Notes: generated by a model not told the origin, from the sequence alone. A stretch of DNA of 64,000 nucleotides from Pleodorina starrii (GCA_030267565.1 BRXU01000023.1:434001-498000), one strand, 5' to 3'; positions 48,497 through 61,500 are shown, counted from the stretch's first letter. Made by a program: numbers and translations.

Positions 48497-50888
48497 ATGG
48501 CTGGAATTTCCACACCAGATAAATTTCCTTCAACTGTGCAACTCAACAACCCCCAACTGGTTGTGCCAGGGCTCTTGATTAGCAGCTTCCAGTTCGAAAC
48601 GATAGAATTGCAGTTAAGGGAGCAAGGCGTCACGCATATAGTGCAGGTGGGGCAAGTTGACAAACACGCGCGCCATAGGAGTTTCCAGCGCACAAACGGG
48701 CACCAAGGGTGCAATTCTGCTTGAGTATGGTGTCATGAACGCGTGGTGTTATGTTATGCAAAACCCTTCCCTTCCATCCAGGTCGGCATAGAGTTGCAAC
48801 CCAGCCATGCCGGTGCGTTGGGAGGGTCGCAAGCCGCAACCAGAGCCCCAGTAATGGTGTGCGGCTGCTTACGGGCTGGCGCGTGGCGCCTGCCCTTGAC
48901 GCAGAGTGACTAAGCGCGAGACTTCAGCCTCGACTAGTCCGCCTCCCTTCGGGGCCCAAGAGGGCCGCCTTGCTTACCATGCATACAATTGCTGTCTTAT
49001 GATTGTCGACTGGCCCTCCAAGTTCACGCCCCTTGCCGAAGATATCTCGCCCTTTCCAAGGCCTGAATGTGTCCAATAACCCGTGTGCCCTTGACCACCC
49101 CCGGGACTGACCCATCCCCGGGAATTGCAGGCAAATTTGAGTACCTGTCCATACCCATCCAAGATTTGGAGGGCGTGGATATCGTGGCCCACCTGCCGCA
49201 GATTTTTGAGTATATGGATTCAGCGTTCTCGAGAGGTGCGCGCGCACGGGAGCGCACGCACACCGGCACAGGGTCAGGTCCGAGTTACGGACTTACGGTC
49301 CAAGTCCACAAGCCCCGAAGACGAGGTCGGCAGCAGCAGCAGCCGCGGACGGTGTAGGCCGATGTCCAGACGACGAACCCTGACGCTTCCGTCCCTTGCT
49401 GTATCAGTGCTACGTCTTATACCCCACGCCTTTCCATGCTGTACCACCCTCACGCCCTGCCTAGTGCCTTCTTGGCTCGGAGCCGTTCTGCGCCGTCCCC
49501 AGCCGCTATGAGCAGCAACCCACCACTCGCCCGCGCCCTCCCTCGCGTCCCCCTCTTTGCCCCTCCCCCAAATGCAGGCGGAGTAGTGTTGGTGCATTGG
49601 TAGGTGGCGCGGCGAACGCAGGCCCCAAGGGGTAATGCACGTCTGCCCGTCGGTCGTGACACCGGACACACCCACATACACACTCATCGTGCCGCACATG
49701 GACGTGTCTGGTCGGCCAGCCTTTGCCAGCTTTGTCTGGACTCACTGACTCACCCTGTCGCGCGATCCTCGATTCACTTGCTGCTCGCGCGTGTGCTGTA
49801 AAAAAATCAACACGTTCGGCCTCTAACCCGCGCCTGCAATGGTTCCCTGATAACGATTCCCTACACAGCATGATGGGCATATCGCGCAGCGCCTCGACCT
49901 GCATCGCGTACCTCATGTGGAAGAAGCGGCTGTCGTTCACGCAGGCGGCGGAGCAGGTGCGGGCGGCGGGGCGGGGCGGGCGGCGGAGCAGGTGTGGGGT
50001 CGTGCCCGGGGCGGGGCGGGGCAGGCGGCGGGGCGGGCCGAAGCAACAACTGGCACGGCCGCAAGGGGCTTGCGTCGCCTCTCCCCTTCGCGGTGTGTGT
50101 GTGTGTCTCGCCGCCTCGACGGGGGTGGGGCTGGGGGGTGGGGCGAGACCTCCCTAAGAAGAAATGAGACTGTTCGGTTTACTGGGAAAAGGGTACTGGG
50201 AGGGGTGCGCAAGCGGCAAACGTTGGAAGCCGGCACTGCCGACGCTGCTGCTGCTGCTGCTGCCGCCTTTTGTGGCCCGCAGGTGTACGCGGCGCGTCCC
50301 TTCATCTCACCGAACCCGGGCTTTGTGCTGCAGCTTCGGATATGGGAGCGGAAGGGAATGGACTTCAGGGCGTGGAGTGGCTGGTCCCGCCAGAAGTGAG
50401 TGCCGACTGCCGAGGAGGTCGGCTGTGGGGCTGGAGGGGAATGGCTGGGGCCGGGCGGCCGCGGCCGTGTTGGGAAGGCGGCAGGAGGCGGCAGGAGAGG
50501 CAGTAAAGTGGGTGAGGGCACGCCTAGTTTAGGTGCTTTGGGCGCGAACACAAACGTCAGTCCCCGTCCTTCTCGACTTGACCTGTTCTTCTCTTGATTC
50601 CTGCGGCCCGCCGCGCCGTGCCTCCAACCCCCAATGAAACTCCCCGCCTGACGTCGGCCGCTCCACACCGACCCGTGGGTCACACTCGGCAGGTTCCTCG
50701 AAACCATGGAGGAGTGGGGCGGGCTCAAGTCGTGTCTCTTTGACAGCGTCATGCAGGAGGCCGGCGTGAACCTCGCCAAGGTTTCGGAGCAGCGCTACGC
50801 CGGTCTGGGCTTCGTGGTGCCGTCGCCGCCGCCCAAGCGGCGGCCGATGCCGGTCAAATGGACGCAACGCTTCTGCTGCATCAGCTGA
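48497..50888 (+). CDS. Dual-specificity protein phosphatase with CaaX-like end
   Basis: Cysteine-based phosphatase of the atypical DSP class, acting on phospho-Tyr and phospho-Ser/Thr or other substrates. Seven exons give 234 residues: 48497-48646, 48782-48812, 49131-49235, 49579-49600, 49869-49956, 50283-50395, 50693-50888. The P-loop HCMMGISRS (Cys103, Arg109) is assembled across two junctions from a 22-base exon and the next one. Asp72 in IPIQDLEGVDI is the likely general acid. AAEQVYAARPFISPNPGF is the typical helix after the P-loop. The last exon adds a basic segment and ends RFCCIS, a CaaX-like box (CCIS), which suggests farnesylation and membrane attachment. A 10-codon upstream reading frame starts at 48490 and overlaps the start. 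Substrate is unknown. Confidence 0.9.
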
Positions 50889-52997
50889 GAAGGCTGGTGC
50901 GGTGCATTCCCGGGACGTGTGTTGAGCCCGTGTGGCACCGAGCTTCGAGCACCGGTGCGTGCGCGGAGGGTGTGTGAATGTGCGCGACGAGGGAGTGGAA
51001 GGGAGAGGACAACAGGTGATGAAGCGGTGCCTGGACGTATATTAATGATAGTGCATCCAGAGGGAGGGAGGGAGGGAGGGAGCGCGACAGCGCGTGAGGT
51101 GAGGTCGGCTGCGTGGTTTGCAAAAGCTTGCGGCTGACGAGGCCGACGCAGGTTTTAGGAGTCGGGGTTGACGAGTGGCGTTGCTTCAATGTACAATATA
51201 TGGTATAAGGAGAGGTGCGCGCAGCCACGCTAATTGCTTTACACACGTGTGGGGAGCGTGTAGGGAGGATCCGGGCAAAAGTTGAGGACGGGGGGGGATG
51301 GGAGGGCGCGCCTTCCGACTCGGCGCGGGCCCCCGCCACCTGCATACCCGGGCGGTAGCAAAAAAAACTCGGACCGCAGCAGCGGCGTTGGTGTGAGTCA
51401 GCGAACTGCTGACCCGTGGGTCTAGCGCGTTTCCATGCACATGCGCGCAGCGATGACCTTTCATGTGTGGAAAGAAAGTCTTGTGTGGAAAAAGAATGGA
51501 CGGCGGCCAACAGAGCCGCCGAATCGCTATGGCGTCCTTCCAACAGCCGGCCTCACATTCAGCTGCTGCTGGGGCACGTCTGGTCGCTTATGCAGATGCC
51601 TGCCGTCGAGCGGCGCTGTGCAGACGCGTGTGTGTACACATGTGTATGTGTGTGAGTGTGTATTTTGTGGCCGTCGTGGAGCGTTGGCGTGCGTGCGTGT
51701 GCGCATCTTGCAGCAGGAACCGCTGCGCACGCCTGGCAAGGCAATGAGCGATCGGGGGGCGCTGATGTGGAGGGGCTGGGGTCTAACGTCTGGGGGCGAA
51801 GCACGGGGGAGAGCTCTCGGGGCGATGTGTGGCGGTCACGACGTGAAGCATTGACCCTGTAGTGAGAATTTGGGGGGGGCCATGGCCCATGGCCCCCGTT
51901 TGTCTAGCTGCTGCCCAACTACATAAGCTTATCACCATACATCCGCGTGTTGTGTATGTATGTGTGTGTCTGTGGTGCTGTTACAGCGGGCTCCAGACTC
52001 ATGAGGAGTGTGTGTGTGGTGCCGTCTGCTTTCTTTGGTGCTGTACCTTTGGTTGATCACCGCAAGCAGCGGCAGCGGGCTGGCTGCGTCCGGTTGGGAG
52101 CGTTCTGAAAGCGGGGCCGGTCCGCCGACCGCTGTCGCTGGCCGCATACTCGTGGCGCGGGTTTTTCGGCAAAAGCCCCTCGTTGTGGCCCGGCTCCTAG
52201 TCAGGCCCGGGTTTTTCTGTGCTCTGCATGGAGAGTACGGAGCGTGTGGAGCGCAACACAGGGAGGGGGCCCCGCGGGGCGGTGGCTGCGTTATCGATTC
52301 GTCGATTCGGGGCGTCAGGCCGCACCTAGACCTGCTGCCTGCATGTGTGTGCGTGTGTACGTGTTCAACCCAGCCCAGCCCTATCTAGTGGCATTGATGA
52401 CATGACTTGAAATTTTTGAGGGGGCCCGGGGGTATAACAATAGCGGAATGGGGGAATGGTGGGGGGAGGGCGTATGAAGAGAACGGCGCATTTGGATGAG
52501 AAGCCGGGGGGAGGCGGCTCCGGATGATTTGCGGGATGGAACCGAGCTGCCGTCCTGTGGAAGAGACACGGATATGTCGTTTCCCGCATTGGTGTTCGTT
52601 CCTTCTTACTGCCCTGCCCACTGCCACATCATCCGTGTGGCGGCGCACTCTTCGTTTGCGGTTTTGCGGGGACTGCACTGAGCGCAAAACAGGACAACAA
52701 AGTTAACCATGAGGGCGACCAGACGAGTACCGGTATGCGGGGTTGCCGCCGCGGGACGGACGGACGGCGCGCTTGGAGGATTAGGTTTGCAATCGTACGA
52801 CGCTTTCCGCCGCGACCAAGTGTGGACCGGACCGGACTCGCCGCCGTGGCGAGCGAGCGATCGAGCGATCGGGGATTTCGCGGGGCCCGGGGCGAAGGAT
52901 GAAGACATGCAACGTACCGTGCGTCCGTCTCTCTTGGGCAACACTGATCCTGACCGGGAGCAGTGTTCGTATCTTCGTCGTCGTCCTGATGATCCGA

Positions 52998-53077
52998 CGG
53001 CCCGAAGGGCCGTTTTGGACGAACGACCGAAGGCCCGTTCGTCCGTCCGGACGAACAAAACACCGGCCGAAGGCCGG
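52998..53077. repeat. Cluster of GC-rich hairpin palindromes
   Basis: Within 80 bp lie CGGCCCGAAGGGCCG (52998-53012), GTTCGTCCGTCCGGACGAAC (53037-53056) and CCGGCCGAAGGCCGG (53063-53077). Each is a perfect inverted repeat around a 3- or 4-base loop. A related GTTCGTCCGGCC motif recurs near 53370. Confidence 0.7.
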
Positions 53078-53502
53078 CGTTCGTCCACCAGCCAAACGAA
53101 AGAGTTGGACCGGAATGTAACCCGTTCGTCTGGCCGGACGGACGATTGATCTGCTGGCTCGGGTCCGGATCGGGGCCCATGTCCGCGCCGAGGCGGACCG
53201 GGACCTGTGGCCTGCAGTTTGCTGCAGCGGCATGAGCCGTACCCGGGCACATCGAAGCCGGGTAGTACCTCAAAGCACAGTATGCAGTTTACAGCATTCG
53301 GCTAGTGTTCAAACTTTGACGGCGGCACGGGCAACCTAAAGGGTTTTCGGCCGGTTTCAGGCGTTCGTGCGGTTCGTCCGGCCGGCCGAACGAAAGACGG
53401 CTCCGGAGGGGCCGTTCGCCCGCAAGCCAACGAGCGAAGCAGGCCAAAACGGGCCCCTTTCGTCCACAGGAACGAAAGCCCAGACATAAGATACGAACAC
53501 TG

Positions 53503-53931
53503 GTTCGGGGTCGTTCGGGATCCGTTCGGGGTCGTTCGGGATCCGTTCGGGGTCGTTCGGGATCCGTACGGGATCGTTCGGGGTCGTTCGGGATCCGTTC
53601 GGAGTCGTTCGGGATCCGTTCGGGGTCATTCGGGATCCGTTCGGGGTCGTTCGATATCCGTTCGGGGTCGTTCGGGGTCGTTCGGGATCCGTTCGGGGTC
53701 GTTCGGGATCCGTTCGGGGTCGTTTGGGATCCGTTCGGGGTCGTTCGGGATCCGTTCGGGGTCGTTTGGGATCCGTTCGGGGTCGTTCGGGATCCGTTCG
53801 GGGCCGTTCGGGATCCGTTCGGGGTCGTTCGGGATCCGTTCGGGGTCGTTTGGGATCCGTTCGGGGTCGTTCGGGATCCGTTCGGGGTCGTTCGGGATCC
53901 GTTCGGGGTCGTTCGGGATCCGGGAGGCGGA
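53503..53931. repeat. 21-bp minisatellite, about 20 copies
   Basis: Tandem units of GTTCGGGATCC followed by GTTCGGGGTC, with a few single-base variants and two shortened units. Because the period is a multiple of three, the minus strand is open in several frames and would encode a seven-residue repeat (NDPERIP). No start, signal or family supports real coding. Confidence 0.9.
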
Positions 53932-54124
53932 GTCCAGGCCGGGGCCGTCCTCGTGGGAGCTTTGCTGGGTGGCTGCAAAGCCCACCGGGCGTGCATATCG
54001 TTTGTGTGGCATGTTGCATGGTGCGGCCCATGCACATGGGTACACGAAAAAAGGAAAAATGCGGCTCCAAGTAATATCGCAACCAAACCGACCGCATGGC
54101 GAACGGACCCGGTGTTCTTCTCGT

Positions 54125-54170
54125 GGGTGGGAATGAGAAAAAAACACCGCAGCTTGGGAATAACGGAAGC
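54125..54170 (-). repeat. Short dispersed repeat, copy g
   Basis: On the minus strand it reads CAAGCTGCGGTGTTTTTTTC then TCATTCCCACCC, the most diverged copy assigned to the family. Confidence 0.25.
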
Positions 54171-55512
54171 GACCCTGACGATGTGACGAGGGGACCCAGG
54201 GCACGTGGTCGGGTATTGGAGTCATCCCGGCCATTAAGACCGGGATAAACTCAGTGCATAAGTGCGGCCTAAGTGCGGCGTCAAGGTGCAGTGCCAGGCG
54301 TGCGGTACACCCCGGCACCCCTGCGACCCTCCGCCGCAGACCTGTGGTCGGCTGCTGCTGCCGTTCATTTCTGCGGGGGAGTGTGTGCGGCTTCCGGCGG
54401 CAGCGCCTCGGTTCGAGCCTGGACCACGCCGGCCGCCAACGTCAGCCCGCCCACGGGGCCCAACGCCTTTGCCCATTGCCGTAACCTGCCGGGTGCGCGC
54501 CCCGCCCGCGGCCCTGGCAACCCCCTGGCATCAGCCTCCACCTGCACCCTCGGAGAGGCTCGCGCTCTCGTCCCTAGGCTGAAGGGTCCAGTCCCCGGCA
54601 GACACCGGCCGACAGCGGCCGACATGTCGCGGTACCGGTACGACACTCACCCGCACCCTTCCGGGGTGGAGCAACCAAAAACTACCAACGGCGTCAACAA
54701 CCGCCGCCTTGTACGCTTATATCGGGTACTGCAGGACGGTACACACTCGCGCCATGCGCGCCGGCGAGCTTAGGTGTAGGGCCGGGGAGGGCGCTCCGGG
54801 TCAGAGAACGGATACCCTGGTTAGCATACGGGATTCGTGCGCAAGCGAACATAATGCACAACCAAACACGTGCACACATACCGGTACACACACGCACACG
54901 GCTTGTACACAGGTTTCCTCCTAGGACAAAAGAAGATCATCTCACCGACGTTTGGAAGCGGCACACAGACTGGATATACCGGTACCTTATCCTCGCAACG
55001 TTTGTTTATTTGGGAGGAATAGCCCCACCGCGCGGCGGAAAGCCGGCCCGCCACGCCACCCCAAACCCTGCACGCTGCTCTTTCCTCCTATAGGAGGCAC
55101 CAACGCATTCGGCGGGCGCAGTCACCGGAGTGCGGTACCCGAGGCCCGCCAACAGCCTCCCCCGCAGCGCTTTCTCAGCTGTCCTGCCTGTCCTGCCTGT
55201 CAGCGCTCGCAGCGCTTCTCAGCTCTCCTGCCCGCCAGTCGTGCTCCGCCTGCCTGACCTGCCTGCTTTCTAGCCTGCTTTCTATCCTGCCGCCTGCCAG
55301 CCTGCCTGCCTGCCCCAAACTGCAGACTCCGCTGCTATCGGTACTCTTCTCGCGCCTCCCCGCTGCCCGGTGCCCGCACGACGCCCGCATGCCCACCCGC
55401 CGGAGAGGTCCTCCGCCCCGTGCCGCCACTCCGCCCTAACCCCCAAATGGCCGCGGCCGCACGCCCTGACCGTCGCCTCCGCCTCCGCCTCCGCCCCCAC
55501 CGCCGCCGCTGC

Positions 55513-58500
55513 TCACCTCGCCAGGCCCGCACCGCCCGCCCCTCCGCCCGCCACTGCGCCGCTGCTGCTGCTGCCGGCGCCGCCACCACCGCCGCCGCCG
55601 CTGGCACCGCTGAGACCGGTGCCGGTGCCGCCACCGCCCCTCCTAGTCGCCATGCTCCGCCACAGCGGCCCCAGCCCCTCCAGCAAGGAAATGCACTCCG
55701 CATCGAAACCGCCCACCATCTGATGCACTCGGAACGCGAACGACACGCCGCCATCCAGAAGCTTAGTCAGCCCGCCGTCACCACTCGCCGTAGCGCCGAC
55801 GCGCTGCCGCCCGCCGGGCGGCGCCGCCGCCGCCGCATCCGGCGCCGCCGGCGGCTCCGGCGCCGCCTGGGCCGCCGCCGCCGCTGCCGCCGCGTCAGCC
55901 GCCTCGGCCTCGTCGAGTACGACACGCAGGTGTACGGCAAGCAGGCGTAGTGCGGAGCGCTGCAGGCGGGTGAGCAGGGAGGCTTCCCAGGGGATGCGGT
56001 GCTCCTTGAACCTGCGGCGGGCAAGGCAGAAAGGAAGGGAAGGTGGGTAGGCAAATGGATGTAGGCGAGGGTTGAGACTTGAGAGTGAAATGCGGTAACG
56101 GTATTGGTTACAGCAAAAACAGTGAGGGGGAGGGAGGGGAGGGAAGGAGGGCGTTCCCCAGGAACGAACACGTCGACATCGTGGGAAGGGTCTTGCAGCG
56201 GACACGCCGCAGGTTCCTTATTTCGATATGCTCATGCCGGCCGAATGCTCCCGGAGTCCCCAGCCCCGCCTAGCCGAAACACCTGGTCCCACAATCAATC
56301 ACCACCCACCCACCCGCCCGCCCGCCCGTCCGCCCACCCACCGGGCATCCATTCTCTCCCGCTCCCGACCCAGTGTGTCCACCCGGCGACTCAGCTCCGA
56401 CCAAACCGCCGCCACACCGCGAAGGTGAGCCAGCGCCGCAGACCGCCTGCCGGCACCGGCACCGGCACCGCTGACGCCGGCACCGGCGCCGCTGCCGCCG
56501 ATGCCGGCGCCGCTGCCGCCGATGCCGGCGCCGGCGGCTGCGTCTTGCTGCTGCGGTCGCGGTGGGGGTGAGGGCCATCCGGAGACGCGGTCCGCGAGTG
56601 CGGTGAGCTGCGTGTGGAGACTGGCGGCCCACCTGTGGGGTTGGGGACGTGGGTGGTTGGTGGGGGGTTGTGGGTGATTGGCGGGGGACCATGGGTGGGG
56701 GGTGGGGGGGCGCTGTGGGTTGGTAAGGGGTTCAGGGAGTGATATGCTCCTTTATAAAATAATGAGTCACTGCGGATGTTGTTGATCAAGCTGCTCCGGC
56801 CGCTGAACCTCCGAAACTGTTAGCTGTAACCCACCCATTCCCATACGTTACCGACATTGATGCTTGACCAGTGGTAGCGCCGACCCGTCGTCTGGACGGT
56901 CTCGTAAGTCGCTTTGGACGACGTCGCATGTCGTAAGACGTCTCGGACGAAGTCGCGCCGCAGTTCGTGCGGTGCGATGTTGTAGATATGTACCAAACGT
57001 AAAATTAGCGAAGTAGAAGCGTCCGAAACTGACTGTAAAGCTGGCATGCGCGTGCTTGCTCTAAATTCCCCGAAATCCCACCCTCTAAGCTGTAAGAACT
57101 GGCAATGTCAACATCTATCGGAAAGGAGGATGCTTACCTGTGCGGCAGACCAGTGCGGTAGCGATGGCGATCCGTCGATGCGTGATGGGCAGGGGCAACG
57201 TGGCGTAATGGTGAGCAACGTTGCAAAATTGCTGAGGGAGCATGGCGTGATATGCGGTGCGATACTAAGAAAAGTGCCTATGGAAAAGAGAAAAAAGATG
57301 AAGGATGCAAAAGGAAGCTGCGTATTTGAACACTCAGCGGTAACGTGCCGTACAGATGTACGGCGCGTTACAGTTGGGCGTTTTGCATATGTACTGACAG
57401 CGGTGCGGCACGGGGCCTGAGAAGGTTCCCGCCATACCGCGCACCGGAGGGGCCGATACATGCTGACCCCTGCGGTGTGGGATGGTAGGGGGCTGTAGCG
57501 AGGAACGTGCTACGTGAAGGGGTGAAGGGGTGCAGTGACGGTGGTGGCTGGCGTTTCTGGAGTGCGCGAAATGCCGCAAGAATGTGGTCAGAGAAATGCA
57601 CGGGGAGGGTGGGTGGGAGTGGGGTTTTGGGTGGGGTGGGGTGAGGTGGGGCGGGGTGCGTGGGTGGGGTGGGGTGGGGCTGGGTGGGGTGCGGGGGATT
57701 GTGTGGGGTGGGGTGGGGTGCGGGGGTGAGGTGGGGTGGTGATGCTGGCGGTGGTGGTGGGATGGGAGGACCGGATGGTGGTGGTGGAGGTGGTGGGGAT
57801 CTGAGGGCACTGTCAAAATCTTTCCAGACGTCGAGAGGGTCCGGACAGACAGACAGACAGACAGGGAAGGGAGGCGGCAGCACAAGCGTGCGTGTGCGGG
57901 CGGACAAAATGGCACGGCCGGTTGCTGCGTCTGAATGATAAGGGTCGGGGTCTGCGAACCACCGCCACCGCCGCCTTAGCCGGTTGCGCCTGAGCCGGGT
58001 GCTGACCACTCACCTCATCGTGTCGGCCCGGGCCTCGGGCCACTCCAAGCCGCCGCCGCCGCCGCCACCCGCAGCGGGCTGCGTCCGGGCGCGCCGGATC
58101 ACCGCGGCCTTGGGGGCAGGAAAAGCAAGGAAGGGAAAGAGCGGGCGTGGGGATGGAGTTGGGGATGGAGGATCGGAGGAAGGGGGGAAGGTCCCGGCAC
58201 TGTCCCCCGGGTCTCATACAGGGCCCCGGGCGGGCCGTGGGCACCCGAACGCCCCCAGAGCTCGCCCGGTCAGCCGTCAGCCCCACCCTCCCACCTCGTC
58301 CACCCACCCACCTCGTCGCACAGCTGGCCCAGGTCCTCGTCCATCTGACCCACCATCTCCACCACCTGAGCGGGGTGGGGCGGGGAGGGCGCGAGTGAGA
58401 GAATGAATGAACGGCGAGGAGTTGCAAAAGCACGGTTGTAGAAGCGGTGGACGGATCAATGAATGTGGAATCAGCGGTTCACAAACCGCACCACCAGATG

Positions 58501-61500
58501 ATGCAATACCAACACACACAGACACACACAGACACACATACCCTAAGTCACACATCCACACAGTCAGATCCACACACACACACACACACACCTGTGCCAT
58601 GCAGGTGGGAGCGAATGAGTCGATGCGGGAGGCCCAGGAGCGCAGCAGCGGCAGGAACCTGAGGCGGGGGCGGAAGGGGGGTCAAGAGGGCCGCGGGGCG
58701 GGAGGGGGTAAGGGGGATTGAGGGGGGTCGAATTCCTGAGAGTGAGCTGGCGGGGTTATCGTGTGGTGGCCCGGCGAAGCCCCCCCGGGGGCCAGAGGCT
58801 TCCAAACACACGTGGATGACACGGAACGAGGAGGAGGATACCAGCTAGGACTGCTTCTCTAGGCCGTGATACCCGCGGGGGGGGGGGGAAAGCTGTCGTC
58901 GTACCGCTCGGCGTGCTCGGCCACCTGGCGCTGGTACGACGACTTTGCGTTGATCTCGTCCATCAGCTGACTGGATCCCGAGCCGCCAGCGCCCGACCTG
59001 CGGCGGTGCGCGGGGGCAGAGCGGGCGGGAGGAGAGTGCAGCACCGTTGGCGGGAGGGGCGCAGTGGCAGTGGCCGCGTTGTGGGATTGTGTCAGGGAGC
59101 CGTAGCCCGTGGAGCGCTGCTGAAGGAATACGGTAAGAATGCCGCAATGCCGTACCTGCCAGCGCGCGGTCCGCGCCCGCCACCCGCCCCACCGCAGTGC
59201 GCCTCCGAGCCCGCCATCAGCGCCCGACGGAGCTCCTGATGCAGCGCGATGACCTGCAGTACGGCAGTACGGCAGGTACGGCAGGCGATGACGAAGCCGC
59301 CAGCCAGCCGGCCGGCCAGCCCCAGGAAAGCGCCCACCCGTCACGCCTGCCCAGGGGCAAACGGGCCACCACACGACCACAAAAGGGTGCATCACACAAG
59401 TTTTCCAATATCCACACCTCTCCCGCATCTCCCCCTCTCTGCCCTCGTCATACCTTTGGGTAGCGTTGCACCCCGGAACCGGAGCCGCCGCCCCCCAGGC
59501 GGCCCGCCATGCCGGCGGACGCCCCTCCAACCAAGATGCCCCGGTGCAGCACCCGCGGAGACGGCATCTTGGGCGGCAGCGGGTGCAGCGACTGCCGCCG
59601 CGGCGAAGGCCGCGGGACGGGGAACCTCAGGGGCGACTTCGGCGGCAGCGACGAACGTGCCGGCGAGCGGAGCTGAGGCAACCGCTGCGGTGAGGGCGGT
59701 GGGAGGCCCCTGCCACCCGCGCCGCCGCCCGTCGGCGGAGGCGGGAGCGGCGGCCGCCCGGCGGCCGGCACGACGGCCTGTACGACAGGCGGCGGCGGCG
59801 GACCCGGTGGGGGCGGTGGCAACGGTTGCGGACGCCCGGCGCCGGCCTGTACGACAGGCGGTGGCGGGGGACCCGGTGGTGGTGGCGGTGGCGGCGGCAG
59901 ACGCGCCGCTGTGGGCGCGGTGGCCTGTACGATAGGCGGTGGCGGGGGACCCGGCGGCGGCGGCGGCGGTGGAAGCTTGGGTGGCCGCGCGGCAGCGGGC
60001 GCGATAGCGGGCACGATGGGCGGCAGCGGTGGCGGACCTGGTGGCGGCGGCGGCGGTGGCGGCCCGGCCGCCGCAGCGCCTCTGGCCGCCGCTGGCTTTG
60101 ATGCCGGTTCTGTTGCGGCGCTGCGCTCCGCGGCAGCCGCACTTTCAGCCGATTCTAGCCCCAGTGCCGGCGACGGCGGCAGCGGCGTGCCGTCGCCTCC
60201 GCCGCCGCCATGCGGCCCCTCCCAATGGTCCGAAGAGTCGCTGTCGCCGCCGCTTCCGCTGGAATTACCGCTGCCACCGCCACCGCCATCGCCGCCGCCG
60301 CGATCGCGCGGGAGCGGCATGCCGTACCGAGGTCGCCGCTGCCGCGGCTTCGGGCGCTGCGAGCGCTGGCGCCGCTGACCAGACCCCAGGAGCGCCGCGG
60401 CGTCGGCGGCGGCGCCGCCGACACCGACGCCGACGCCTGCAACCACTGCCGCGAAGGCGCCCGCCGGTTCCGGAGCAGTGACACCGGTTCCGGAGCTGTC
60501 GCGGTTGTAGAACTGCCGGTATACGGCCATTGATCCCGGGCTGAAAGGAAAGCCGAAGCCACCGCGGTAAGGTGACGGCGGCGGCGCCGCCGCCGGCAGG
60601 GCCGCGGCGACGCCAGTGAGACTCCCTCCAGGGACCGTTGCCCCGGCTGGGGTGACATCGCCGGCGGCGGCCGCGGCGGCGGCGGCGGCGGCGGTGGATG
60701 GCGCGACGTCCTCCGCCAGCGGCTCCGTTGACGGTTGCAGCGCAACCACCTGGTCCAACCACCTGTCCAACATGTCAAACGGTTGGTCGCCGGCCGAGCC
60801 GCCAAAGATGCTGCTGCCGCCGCCGCCGCTCGCGCCCGAGCGAGCGCCGTATGCGGCGGCGGCGGCGGCGGCGCTGGCATCGGAGCTGGTCCGCTGGCGA
60901 TGGGCAGCGGCGGGTCGCGACGGCGTCAATAGGTGCCGCCGCCTGGTCGCGGCTCGCCTGCGGCCGCCGCCGCCGCCGCTACCGGCGGCAGCGGCGGCGG
61001 CACCTCCGCCGCCGCCACCGCCGCCGTCGTCGCTACTGCTGGAAGTGCTGCCGCCGCTGCTGCTGCTGTCAGCCTTGGCTAACACGAGGCCAGCCAGGTA
61101 GCTCCACTCCTCCTTGGACAAGGCACTGGAAGCACCACCGGCGGCTGCCGCCGCCGCCGCCGGGCCGCCGCGCCGACGTACACCGGCGCCGCCGCCAGCG
61201 CCGCCGCCGTCGTCACTGCCGCCGCTGCTGCTGTCCTGGTACGGAAGACCGTGCGGTAGGCGCGGCGCGTTGTCGGACCTTGTGTTTCCGTCGCCGTCGC
61301 CGTCGCCGTCGCCGGGTTGGCGCCCGCCCGGGGAGTTCTGCTGCTGCTGGTGTTGCTGCTGCAAGTGCAGGTGCAGCTGCAGGGACTGGGGCTGCTGCAG
61401 AGACTGGAGCAGCAGCGGCCGCTGCGGATCGGCGGAGAAGCAGTGCCCCAACACGCTGCACACATCTGCCACCACGCTGCCTGGGGGCACGCCGCCGCCG

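Larger units (their letters stand above)
50889..55512. other. Convergent spacer, phosphatase / CHUP1-like gene
   Basis: This 4.6-kb stretch lies between two convergent genes and should contain both 3' UTRs. No exon, tRNA or transposase is recognised. It holds GT-rich simple repeats near 51600-51665 and 51955-52020, a cluster of GC-rich palindromes near 53000-53080, and a 21-bp minisatellite at 53503-53931. Open frames on the minus strand across the minisatellite are a product of the 21-bp period. Confidence 0.5.

Noticed and set aside
53503..53931. CRISPR-like direct repeats
   Set aside because: The units are contiguous without unique spacers and the context is a eukaryotic nuclear genome. 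It is a minisatellite.
53289..54097. Minus-strand frames encoding a seven-residue repeat (NDPERIP)
   Set aside because: The 21-bp period of the minisatellite is a multiple of three, so several frames stay open at once. There is no convincing start or conserved flanking domain.
57108..57461. Minus-strand frame with hydrophobic segments inside the CHUP1-like intron
   Set aside because: It lies in the intron between two exons that join in frame, and it has no recognisable domain.
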